The position numbers and the translations under genes were made by a program. DNA of 64,000 nucleotides, taken from NCBI RefSeq assembly GCF_019279795.1, contig NC_056729.1, positions 1,864,684,107 to 1,864,748,106 of the forward strand, written 5' to 3'. Of this stretch, positions 55,300-64,000 are shown piece after piece. The DNA comes from Protopterus annectens. Its lineage: Eukaryota > Chordata > Ceratodontiformes > Protopteridae. The first letter of the stretch is position 1; each line of letters opens with the position of its first letter. Below the pieces are notes generated by a model. That model ran no database searches. It had not been told where the DNA came from and was given only the letters and a program-made list of their open reading frames with translations.

Positions 55300-55960
55300 A
55301 TAGATTTTGCCATCCTGAACTTGGCTGACTTCAAGGTTACCAAAGCAATAGAGGAGGGCAAATCAGTACACATTGCATATCTAAACTTATCAAATGAGTT
55401 AGACAGCATCCCACACTCTGGTATAGTAAATAAACTATCCCAGCTAAATGTTAATCTGTGTGTAACTCACTAGGCAGAAAATGGTCTCTCAAACACAAGC
55501 CTGGAAATTAGAGTACGTGACTACCTTCTCCAAAAGACTGAGACACCAAAGATGATTGTCACTGTGCAAGTGACACCCCGACCCCATGTGGAAAATGGGA
55601 AAAGGGGATGAGGATGGATGGAGTTGGGGACCTGGGAACCTATGTAGATAAACTGTCCTTTGATCACCATGTGTCCACTATATTCAGTGCTCATCACTCT
55701 GATCCTTGACTACAGAGTCCTTAAGGTACGTTCCTGTCCAAATATTTGACAAACCTGGAATGACTCTAGTGCTTTCTCACCAAGATTATAAAGGGTCTAT
55801 ACCAGTGAAACTATAAAGACCGTTTAAAAATCTTGTTCCTCCTCTTGGTATCCATACAGGTTAAGGAGGGGTGATCTCTGCCTCTCACACAGAGCCTCAG
55901 CAGAGACAGTGTCTGACCTACTGCACATTGTAAAGTCCAGTGGTGGGTTAAATATGAAAA
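55300..55960 (+). pseudogene. CR1-e, 3' part of RT
   Basis: It resumes in RT after CR1-c with FAILNLADFKVTKAIEEGKS, AYLNLSNELDSIPHSGIVNKL and IRVRDY, then an internal loss filled by a ~60-bp unclassified repeat (55,551-55,612). LGTYVDKLSFDHHVST follows and a degraded C-terminus to a (TC)n tract at 55,963-55,982. No coding capacity remains. Confidence 0.78.
55551..55612 (+). repeat. Short unclassified repeat, second copy
   Basis: GATTGTCACTGTGCAAGTGACACC, then CCCATGTGGAAAATGGGAAAAGGGG and ATGGATGG, matches the reverse of 18,485-18,580. It lies where CR1-e lacks part of its RT. Confidence 0.55.
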
Positions 55961-56132
55961 ATCTCTCTCTCTCTCTCTCTCTTGCAATACAGTACCTAGC
56001 TAGCTGGAATTGCCACATGTGTAGAAGCACAAACGACTGGAAGGGTCAGCCAACCATGCATCTGCCACAGTAGGGAATGGAGAGGGGTGGGGACTAAAGT
56101 GGGGGGGGGGTGATGGCTGATTAAATGTATCC

Positions 56133-56230
56133 TTTATTTAATTTGTTGGTTTGGTTACCGGGAAAGTCCAACTGTGCACATGCCCTGTTTCAGCGGAGGC
56201 CCGGTGGGGAGCCCCAAACAGAATAAAGAT
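56133..56230 (-). repeat. LINE-L-like 3' end fragment
   Basis: On the minus strand, CACCGGGCCTCCGCTGAAACAGGGCATGTGCACAGTTGGACTTTCCCGGTAACC with an AAATTAAAT tail has the same layout as the LINE-L terminus, but is more diverged. It sits just before the 3' end of CR1-e. Confidence 0.65.
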
Positions 56231-56243
56231 TGGTACAAATTAA

Positions 56244-56335
56244 ATCTCTTGGGTGGCGAAAGCCAGGGTACCTTTTTGGCTAGGCTTGTTTAGGCTCTAG
56301 GACCAATAGCCTAGTACCTACCTATGAACCTAAAT
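56244..56335 (+). repeat. CR1-e 3' terminus
   Basis: GGGTGGCGAAAGCCAGGG, GGCTAGGCTTGTTTAGGC, ATAGCCTAGTACCTACCTATGAACCTAA corresponds to the 3' end seen at 63,120-63,215 and, in reverse, at 29,300-29,400 and 50,375-50,450. Only about one octamer is left. Confidence 0.75.
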
Positions 56336-56449
56336 AACAAATTGTACAATACATAAGCTCATACAGTAGTGGCACATACAAGGATTACAAGATATAAATA
56401 AAGCTATTCAAGAATAAACAGAACAGTTGACTATACAACATATACTTGT

Positions 56450-56975
56450 TTCCCACCTTTCTAAGCTAGTATAGTCCATTTTTCAGGCTAGTGCTGAATT
56501 CAGGGCTGTGTTACAATTTTCTGAGTTGCCCATACCTTACTTGGATAGAGGGAGGTTTCTCTGTTCACCTGTGAGAGAGGTAGCTTTGAGCAGTCATCTG
56601 TCCCTGGAGGAGTGGTTCCAGCCCAGAGGTTAGTAGTTTATGGGCCATTTTGGGCTAATTTCTATCTTTTCATTTCCCTGCTGTAAAAATCGTGTTTGCA
56701 TGTATTTGCACGTCCGGGCAGTGCCAGTTAGCTAGGGCTAAATTTATCCTGGCTCCACTAAGTCTCCTCTTCAGTTTTTCCCTTGAAAGTAGTCTAACTC
56801 TCAACCTAAGCACTTAAAAAGCATCCTACAGTCCAGCACTTCCTCAGACCTAAGACCAAGCACTAATATACCCCGACACTTGATTGCCCAGCAGGGCAAG
56901 GCTCATTATTCACCCCTCACCAGCTAAGCGACTAAGCAGCTCACCCTACTATTCAGGCATGACCAAAGGGCATAT
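56450..56975 (+). pseudogene. Probable CR1-f 5' UTR and ORF1 start
   Basis: The text around 56,860-56,970 (CAAGCACTAATATA, CCCAGCAGGGCAAGG, AGCTAAGCGACTAAGC, then ATGACCAAAGGGC) resembles the reverse complement of the CR1-a leader (CAAGCACTCCTATATTA, CCCTGCTAAGCCC) and the MSKGQ start of CR1-c. It decays into an (AT)n run at 56,973-56,988. It may be the front of the CR1 copy whose RT is at 62,289. This is moderate-confidence inference. Confidence 0.45.
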
Positions 56976-57239
56976 ATATATATATATGTAGCTAGATAAA
57001 ACTAAAACAAAATCTGTAGGCACAAGCAACTACACCACAGAGGCTGTATAGGATATAGTGGTAAAGGTAAGTTCAGCTAGTACAGAGGGGATGGAGGGAG
57101 GGTAACCTGGACTGCATCAGGGTATACACTCGAACATCTACATTTATGGTAGGTACAAAACTGTACTATGTTCATCGTGTTACCTTGCTGCAGTCATCAC
57201 TCTTGGGTTGAATCCCAAAGCTAAGGATAGGAGGTAGAG

Positions 57240-59066
57240 TCAAACAGGGTTAGTGGAGGCTAGAAGGCCCTGCAAAACTGCAGTGGCGAAGCCAGCTCTA
57301 GTCTTAGAGTAAAGTGGTAAGTGATAGTGTTTGGTGAAGGTGTGTACTGAACTCCAAGTTGCAGCTTCCAGAATATCCTTGGTTGGCACCCCCTGAGGAG
57401 AGCTGTAGATGTAGCTGCTGCCCTGGTGGAGTGGGGCCTTATGCTTGGAGGAACTGGTTTTCCATGATGGGTGTAGCAAAAACGTATGCAATGTCCTATC
57501 CATTTTGAAATGGTCTGTTTTGAGATAGCCTTTCCTTGTGATGCTGTAGCATAGGATACAAAAAGCTGTTCGGATTTTCTGAAAACCTTAGGCTTATCCA
57601 AGTAGTAATGTAGTTGCCTGTGAATGTCCAAGGAGTGCAGGAGTCTTTCCCCTTTGTTCTGTGAATTAGGGAAGAAGGTAGGTAAATGGATTATTTGATT
57701 TAGAGCCACACTGGATACCACCTTTGGCATAAAGGAGGGGTTAGTTCGCAGGGAAACTCTGTCTTGATGAAAAATGAGGAAAGGTTCTACTGCCATTAGT
57801 GCCTGAAGCTCTGTGACTCTTCTGGCTGAAGTAATTGCTAGCAACAGGGTAGTCTTCCATGATAAAAACTTTAAATCAGCCGAGAAAGCTGGCTCAAAAG
57901 GTGGTAGCGTAAGTTTTTCCAGAACAAAGTTAAGGTCCCAAGATGGTGTTGGTGCTCTCCTGGGAGGCCTAATGTTTTTGGCCCCTCTGAGGTATTGCCT
58001 AAGAAGTGGATGAGAAAATAAGGGGGGATCCGTATTGTAGTGAGCTGAAATAGCTGAGGCGTGGATTTTGATAGATGAAAAGGAAAGCCCCTTGTGTAAC
58101 AGCTCAGTTAAATATTGTAGAATCTGAAGTACGTCCGGTTCAAAGGTATTTTGGTCTTTAGCTTGGTTCCAGGTGCAAAATCTTTTCCATTTGTCTGAGT
58201 AGGCTTTCCTGGTGCTGGGCCTCCTGACCTCCAGAATGACATCCATTACAGCTTGTGAAAGGAGAGCTGGCTGGTTGCTTAGGTGATTTGCCATGCAGCC
58301 AAATGTAAGGTTTTGAGCTGGCTGTGTAGAATCTGATTGTTTTTCTGTGTGAGCAGATGAGGAATTTGTGGTAAAATCCATGCTGGGCCGTGGGCCATGT
58401 TTCTTAGTAGTGGGTATCAGTGCTGGCGAGGCCAGTCCGGGGCAATGAGTATCATTCGTGGTCTCTCCATCCTCACTTTCAGCAGCACCTTTGTGAGAAG
58501 GGGTAATGGAGGAAAGGCATATAATGTCAGCATTTTCCAACTGAATGAGAGTGCATCCACTTTCCAAAGCTTGATGGTGAAATGTCCATGTACAAAATTT
58601 TGGTAGCTGATAGTTTTGGGAGTTGGCAAACTGGTCTATGTCTGGGTGCCCCCATTTTTGAGTTATCATTGCAAATACTTGTGGATCCAGTTTCCATTCA
58701 TGGGGATCCATGATGTTCCTGCTTAGGTCGTCTGCCAATGTGTTATTTTTTCCTGGCAAGAATTGAGCTTGTAATTGAACTTCGTAAGCCAGTGCTGTGT
58801 TCCACAAGGTCATTGCTTGCCTGCATAGAGGGTAGGAGTGTATACCCCCTTGCTTGTTTATGCACCACATTACTGTGGTGTTGTCTGTCCTTATTATCAC
58901 TTGTCCTGGATGTAAAAGGTTCTTGAAGGCTGTCAGAGCATTCTGTACAGCTAGCATTTCTTTTTGATTGATATGCAGATTTCTTTGATCTGCAGTCCAT
59001 ATGCCCTGAATGCACTGTCCCTGCCATGTGTGCCTCCCAGGCATAGTCCGATGCATATGTTGTCAT
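57240..59066 (-). pseudogene. DIRS-C RNase H, methyltransferase-like segment and tyrosine recombinase
   Basis: A very long open stretch (59,056-57,260, 598 codons) carries EMLAVQNAL, TDNTTVMWCINKQGG, NTLADDLSRN, KWGHPDIDQFAN, RRPSTRKAYSDKWKRF, RQYLRGAKNIRPPRR, the Arg box TSARRVTELQ and RPHSTRAAA. A local frame excursion replaces the WKVDALSFSWK region (58,417-58,629 in another frame), and a base loss near 57,390 puts the Tyr segment KHYHLPLYSKTRAGF in a different frame (57,240-57,503). All catalytic residues can be found, but no single frame holds them. Confidence 0.88.
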
Positions 59067-59126
59067 AGTTTGCCTGGATGGGGGTAAGGTGAAAGGCTGA
59101 CCCTTGTTGAGGTGACATGCCTGTGA

Positions 59127-60150
59127 CTACCACAGAAACTCCTGTTGAAGGCAGGGAATGAGAGGTATCATTGTTTCCAAGCTGTGGCTGTGTTGAGTCC
59201 ATATGCTTTTCAGGTACCATTGTAATTTCCTCATATGCAGTTTTGCAAATGGTATTAGTAGTATGCAAGATGCCATGAAGCCCAAGGCCTGCAGAATTTT
59301 TCTTGCAGGGAGATGGGTCTTTGTTGCCATTATTTTGAAGTAGTTGTTGTAGTTGTTTGTCTGGAGTCAGATAAGCCATCTGGGCCGTTGTATTCAAGCT
59401 GGCACCCAGGAATGTCATATTTTGTGAGGGCACTAGTTTTGATTTCTTTTCGTTTACTGTGTACCCTAGGCAACTTAGAAGGTGTTTTACAAAAGCCAGA
59501 TGTTGTAAGAGAATGTCCTTGCTTTCTGCTTGGATGAGGCAGTCGTCCAGGTATGGGAATATTTGAATTCCTCTTTGTCTGCAGTATGCAATTACTGGTG
59601 CCAGGCATTTTGTGAAGACCCTGGGCGCAGTAGATAAGCCAAAGGGCAGTGCAGAGAATTAGTAATGGGTTGAACCTGCAATGAAATGGAGGTATCTTCT
59701 GTAATTTTGTCTGATAGGGACATGCAGGTATGCCTCCTTGAGGTCCAGCGTTACTAGCCAAGCTTTCTTGCCCAATATGGGAAGAAGCTGCTGTAGAGTT
59801 AGCATCTTGAATTTTGGTACTTGCAAGAAGGTGTTTAGAATTGAAAGGTCCAGAATGGGTCTCCAAGCATTGTCCTTTCTGGGGACTAGAAAGAGCCTTG
59901 AGTAAAATCCTTGGCCTTGCTCTTGTGTAGGTACCAGTTGAATGGCTCTCATGTCCATGAGAGCTGTAATTTGTTTTTGTGCCTCTGCCCATTGATTTTG
60001 TGGCAGGTTTGGCATTCCTTTTATCCTTGGCATGGCATGGAAATGGAATCTGTATCCTTGTGAGATAATGTCTAGGACCCATTTGTCCTTTGTGATGATG
60101 CGCCAGTTGTCTGCAAAAAGTGCTAATTTTCCTCCCAAGGGAGCTGCCAA
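59127..60150 (-). pseudogene. DIRS-C reverse transcriptase
   Basis: The first frame (60,150-59,659) has GGKLALFADNWR, GFYSRLFLVPRKDN, WRPILDLSILN, VTLDLKEAYLHVPI and ends at a stop just before FSALPFGLSTAP. The YLDD-equivalent region follows near 59,540-59,570 in another frame, and the thumb (ARKILQALGFMASCILL) at 59,127-59,330. It has one stop and at least two frameshifts. Confidence 0.85.
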
Positions 60151-60181
60151 AAGAGCTTTGCTTGGCAGTTTGAGGTTTAAG

Positions 60182-61972
60182 TCATTGTGTTTGTCTTCTA
60201 GTAGTTTGGGATCTGTCTTCTCCTCCCTTCTGTGTTGCAGTGGCCCATTTGCGAGGTTTGTAAGGTATTTGTGCTTGACCTCTGACCCTTGGGCGTCTGT
60301 ATTTACCTCTCTGTGGTCTGTCAGAAGCTGGAAACGACCAATTTTTTGTTGGCCAATTTCTGCTGAAGCGTGGGGGCTGTACCTGTAAGAAATCTTTGAC
60401 CGTCTGCATAGATTTTGCCTTATCCTCCATTTTCTTTAAAACCTCTTCTGCTTTAACCCCAAATAAGACATCCTGCTGTAAGGGTGCATCTAGTAACCTT
60501 GCTTTAACATGATCAGGCAGAGTTTGTTCCTTTAACTACGCATGCCTATGTATAACAGATCCAGCGACAGCTGTTCTACAGGAATCTTCCAAGGAATCAA
60601 ATCCGCATTGTAAAGTATGTTTGCCCACCTGTTCAGCTGCATGCAACAGATCCTGCATTTCTTTGAATTCAGACTGTTGAGGGTGCATGCTCATCTTTTG
60701 TTTTATTTGAGAAATGAGGAATTGCTGGTATTTCAGCATGTGAAATTGACAATTTAGTGCTCTCATAGCTAGAGTAGCTGAGTAGCTAGAGTAGCTGAGG
60801 TGTAAACCTTCTTCCCCCACCTATCTAGTGCTCTGGAGTCCCTTTCAGAGGGTACTGGATTTTTAGCCATAGAAGCCTTAGCCCCTTTGGGACCCTGGGA
60901 GATTGTCTCGGGGTCAGCAACAGGGCTTTTGTAAACGAATTTGTGTGAGTCAGGCACTCTATAATATCTGTCTGGTTTGGCTGGAGCAGGAGGAAGAGAA
61001 TCTGGATTGAGACTAGATTCTAAGTAAACATCATCCACAATGTCTAAAACTGGAGGGATAGCAAGTGGTCTTTGCTGGGGAAGTAAAAGAAACTCTCGGA
61101 GCCTTTTCCTTGAGTCGGAGTATTCCTGACTTTCCCAGTGGAAATGTTCCCTCATGGTATGTAGGGTTTCCCCAAAGGAATAATCTTCAGGAGGAGAAGC
61201 TGAGGGAATGGAATCTTCAGCATCAGAATCTTCATAAGGGGGAAAGGAGTAATCCTGCTCCTTAGAGGAGTCTGAGGAAATAGAAACTTGGTCAGAGGAG
61301 GCATAATCCTCCTCTTGTCTAGGCCTTTTGTCTGGGGGGGGGGCTGAGAACTCCTGATCACAGTAATCAAATCTTCAGCCATCTTAAGCATCTGTTTCTT
61401 AGGCATGGGGCCTTGAACTGGAGACTGAAGTACAGTCTTTTTAGGTTTTAGTGGAGTTTTTAATTTAGCATAAGATTTAATGGTGAGAGCAGTCGGCCTG
61501 AAGACACCTTCTGAAACCGAAGGTGTGTCCCCAGCCACAGCTTCTCCTTCTGCAATGTTGTCGGTATGTGTCGGCCTAGTACTCTCAGTTTGAGAATCCG
61601 AAGCGGTCTGGGGTTCCATTTCTGCGGTCGTCAGGGGCTGCGTAGGCGCCTCACTGAAAACCGAAGAACCGGCGACCGGCCCAGCCGAGACCTCAGAGTC
61701 TGGCTTGGATCTAGGCTGCCTGTCCTTATCCTTGCATTTTTTATGCACGCCGGTAGTCGGTTGCTCCGACGGCATAGTGTAATTAAATTTTCTACCGAAG
61801 TAGTGTCTTGTGAAATCAAAGCGTCGCTTTATAGTTCGCTTATTGAACCTAGCACAAACCGACAACCAATGACGTCGTGGTCTGGGCCTAGGCAAGGTAT
61901 ACAACAGGAACGAAAGTCCTTATGAGGTATTTGCTTCCCACAAGAAATACAATTATTAACTTTTTCTGACAT
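60182..61972 (-). pseudogene. DIRS-C gag-like protein
   Basis: MSEKVNNCISCGKQIPHKDF start at 61,972 with a one-base loss in the Cys cluster. The middle is open (61,904-61,152) until a G-run near 61,335. REHFHWESQEYSDSRKRLREF and LDRWGKKVYTSATLA follow (60,769-61,155), then MRALNCQFHMLKYQQFL (60,536-60,820) with a 16-base duplication of GTAGCTGAGTAGCTAGA type near 60,780. The basic Gln-rich tail ends at 60,182. Confidence 0.85.
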
Positions 61973-62141
61973 CGGACTGAGGCAAGAAAGGGCTCCCCAA
62001 CGAGGTACTTAGCTTTTGAAGACTTCGTACTGAAATTCGATTCGAAAATCTCAGGTGTCGGCCGACCGGCACTTGCAAAGCTGCTTCTGCTTCGGGCACC
62101 GCACGGCAAGAAAGACTGAAGAAAATGGCGTCAGATGCCTG

Positions 62142-62168
62142 TTATATACCCCTGGCGCACTGACGTCA
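62142..62168 (-). promoter_or_regulatory. DIRS-C CRE-like box and TATA-like box
   Basis: TGACGTCA at 62,161-62,168 with GGGGTATATAAC downstream toward gag. The order and spacing are the same as in DIRS-A and DIRS-B. Confidence 0.68.
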
Positions 62169-62288
62169 GGGAAGAAGCGAGAGCAACCAACGCCGGACCA
62201 AGACTTTGGAATTCGGGCCGACTGCGGGACCGCCTGATGGCAGGATAACCCAAGAGTGATGACTGCAGCAGGGTAACATGATGAACAT

Positions 62289-63215
62289 CTGGGAGCCATA
62301 ACTGACTCTAAGGCTGACAGGGACATTCTCCAAAAGGGCCTTACTGAGACGGACACCTGGTGTCAAAATCATGGTCTCAAGCTAAATGCCAAAAAATGCA
62401 TAGTCATCCCATCTGGGAAAAACAAAACACCCATGAATTACCACATAGGTGGCAGCCCCCTTAATACAGAAGAGGTAATAAGAGATCTGGGGACCCAGGT
62501 AGACAGTAATCTCTCCTTTGACAATCATATTGCCACAGTAGTTAGGAAATCCTTCTATGTAGCCCATCTAATTACTAAAGGTTTCGCATCTAGAAATAAA
62601 GAGGTTATAGTGCCCCTCTACTTGTCACTTATCAGACCCATCATAGAGTACAATGCCCCATTTGGGATGTACCTCACAAGACACTTCCAACAGCTGGAAA
62701 GACCAAAAAAGTACCTCACCAAGAGGATTACTAGTCTCAAACATATGTCCAATGCAGCCCGATTGGAAAAACTCCAGCTGTACTCAGTGGCATATCGCTT
62801 ACTCAGAGGTGATCTCTGCCTAATTTACAAAGCCATGTCCAACTTAGAACTGATGGACATGCTCCACCTAAAGAAATCCAAGTCACTGCGAGCCACTCGC
62901 TCTAGTGATCTAAACCTCACCACAACATTAAATAGAACATGCTGGAGGGATAGATTCCTGTCACAGGGACTCCCCATGCTTTGGAACAAAATTCCAAACT
63001 ACATTAGGCAGAGCCCCTCACTAACACACTTCAAGAGAAGCCTTGACGAGTGGATGGGTAACAGAAAATACACCCCTGGGATCACTTCATTGGCTCTCCT
63101 TGATAAAGGCTCAGTTAATTAATCAATGGGGTGGTGAAAGCTGACACACTCTGGCTAGACTTATAAATGCACTCGGGCAGATAGCCTAGTACCACCCTAT
63201 GAACTTATGAACCTA
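62289..63215 (+). pseudogene. CR1-f, RT C-terminal part and 3' end
   Basis: It begins at the DIRS-C junction with LGAITDSKADRDILQKGL and TWCQNHGLKLNAKKC. From 62,433 to 63,122 a 229-codon open frame continues through EEVIRDLGTQVDSNLSFD, RPIIEYNAPFGMYLTRH, RGDLCLIYKAMSN and NRTCWRDRFLSQGLPMLW to the stop. A short 3' UTR (ATAGCCTAGTACC) ends in CCTATGAACTTATGAACC. The polymerase active site lies upstream of the preserved part. Confidence 0.87.
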
Positions 63216-64000
63216 AAGAAGCATGGTGGGAAGTGGATATTTTTCTAAGTTTAAGTAAGTATGACTAAGAGAGAAGTAATCAGAGTAGGATGTAGTAATG
63301 AAGTTCAGAAAGAAAGAAGAAAGGATGAGGCACAGAGGAATAGACAGGGGATCTAGAGAGAGGGAGAGAGTAGAGGGGGGAAATTGGACGAGAAGGAGAG
63401 ACTATTGTCAGGTTGAGTAAAGAACAGTAAGAAGGAAAGCCTATAAAGAGGACAGGAAGGGGGTGAGGAATCAGCCAGGTGTAAGGCAGGAGCCGACACA
63501 AGAATTAGATAGGTGAGACTGAGGAGCAATTTGAACAGTAGGTGATTTGTGTGGTAAGTATGTTTTGGGGTACTGAGTTTCACATTCTGGCAATGTGGTG
63601 GGAGTAAAGAGAATCACCAGAAAAGTTATTAGCTTTCTTGACTTGTAAGAGGAATTTGTCAGAAGATCTAAGTAGTCTTATTAGACTGGAGTTGAAGTAG
63701 GTTGCGGAGTGCAGGACACCTGTCTGGGTGGTAAAGTATGACGTGGGCCTTAGTGAGTTGGGTGTAGGTAGGGAAATTGGGGCATTCGAGCCAGTTTAGT
63801 TTGTGTAGGGCAGTACAGTGATGGGATCTAAGAGTAGAGATTAGGTGTGTCCTGGCAATAGATCGTCTTGTGGAGTGGGTGAAAAGGGTTTAACTCTGTC
63901 GACAGAGCCTAATTTAATGTGAACTTTTTTATAGTTAGGGTAATGTGCGTGTCAAATCTCACCTCATCAATTGTAACACCAAGAAGCTTAGTGTGAGAAA
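63216..64000 (-). pseudogene. LINE-L relative, RT C-terminal region, continues beyond window
   Basis: On the minus strand, text from the right edge reads KLLGVTIDEVRFDTHI, then LHKLNWLECPNFPT and SGDSLYSHHIARMWNSVPQN, matching KLLGVTIDHKLRFDMHV, LRTLGWLELPN and GGEALYANSIGKAWNALPSN of LINE-L copy 1. Frameshifts and stops are common. The usual 3' terminus is not seen near 63,216. Confidence 0.75.

Larger units (their letters stand above)
57079..62288 (-). mobile_element. DIRS-C, complete coding set, left ITR reduced to AGTACAG
   Basis: The right tip GATGAACAT ends at 62,288 and abuts CR1-f RT text (LGAITDS). On the left, AGTACAG (57,079-57,085) is followed at once by the GGGGATGGAGGGAGGGTAACC stretch that precedes the internal complementary region (about 57,108-57,215), so the ~200-bp left ITR is missing. 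Coding regions are nearly in order, with fewer breaks than B. Confidence 0.87.

Noticed and set aside
57079..62288. CR1-f halves on both sides of DIRS-C as a clean DIRS insertion like DIRS-A
   Set aside because: The left flank at 57,060 does not match the RT text expected before LGAITDS, so the simple model fails; deletion or a different left origin is needed.

Overview
This is a non-coding, transposon-packed stretch of a large vertebrate genome. It combines DIRS-type tyrosine-recombinase retrotransposons, CR1-like LINEs with an SGNH-esterase ORF1, an RTE LINE with partner tRNA-type SINEs, and short fold-back elements, one of which carries a hammerhead-ribozyme signature. That mixture fits lungfish, amphibians, polypterids or similar repeat-rich lineages. 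The sequence alone does not identify the species. There is no bacterial or organellar signal, and an exact 500-N placeholder (38,997-39,496) marks a draft-assembly gap.

Layout. 1-745 and 7,257-9,122 are two halves of one minus-strand LINE (here LINE-R), split by a complete DIRS element (DIRS-A, 746-7,256), which itself holds a 924-bp fold-back (1,057-1,980). 9,123-11,640 is a plus-strand LINE (LINE-L) with an unbroken 735-codon ORF. 12,329-16,480 is a decayed CR1-like copy (CR1-d). 17,029-26,013 is mostly low-information DNA with four SINE copies, a decayed spliced Myb/SANT-like gene (22,685-24,273) and an RTE fragment. 26,350-26,832 is a second fold-back. 27,000-38,996 is a tandem-repeat tract split by CR1-b, which is itself split by the 7.7-kb CR1-a (29,288-36,987). 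CR1-a's 5' UTR is five copies of a ~646-bp monomer. 39,497-46,723 holds two DIRS copies (D and B). 46,724-56,335 is an old plus-strand CR1 (CR1-e) interrupted by a LINE-L copy and by CR1-c, which contains a third fold-back. 57,079-62,288 is DIRS-C inside a further CR1 fragment (CR1-f), and the window ends in a degraded LINE-L relative.

How the parts work together. DIRS elements encode gag, RT-RNase H, a methyltransferase-like segment and a tyrosine recombinase that integrates a circular intermediate without target duplication; the DIRS-A junction shows exactly that. The CR1-like LINEs encode a zinc-motif/SGNH ORF1 and an endonuclease-RT ORF2, prime at a 3' octamer tail, and here appear to gather promoter monomers at the 5' end as rodent L1 does. 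The RTE fragment and the SINEs share a 3' end, which implies mobilisation in trans. Almost every reading frame is broken; the LINE-L ORF and the DIRS-A gag ORF are the main exceptions. Nothing here is a convincing functional host gene.

The most interesting items are the hammerhead-like motifs in a fold-back with a 15-bp target duplication, two other fold-backs with target duplications of the same length, the tandem-monomer 5' UTRs of the CR1-like family, and the nested insertions whose removal restores reading frames to the base.
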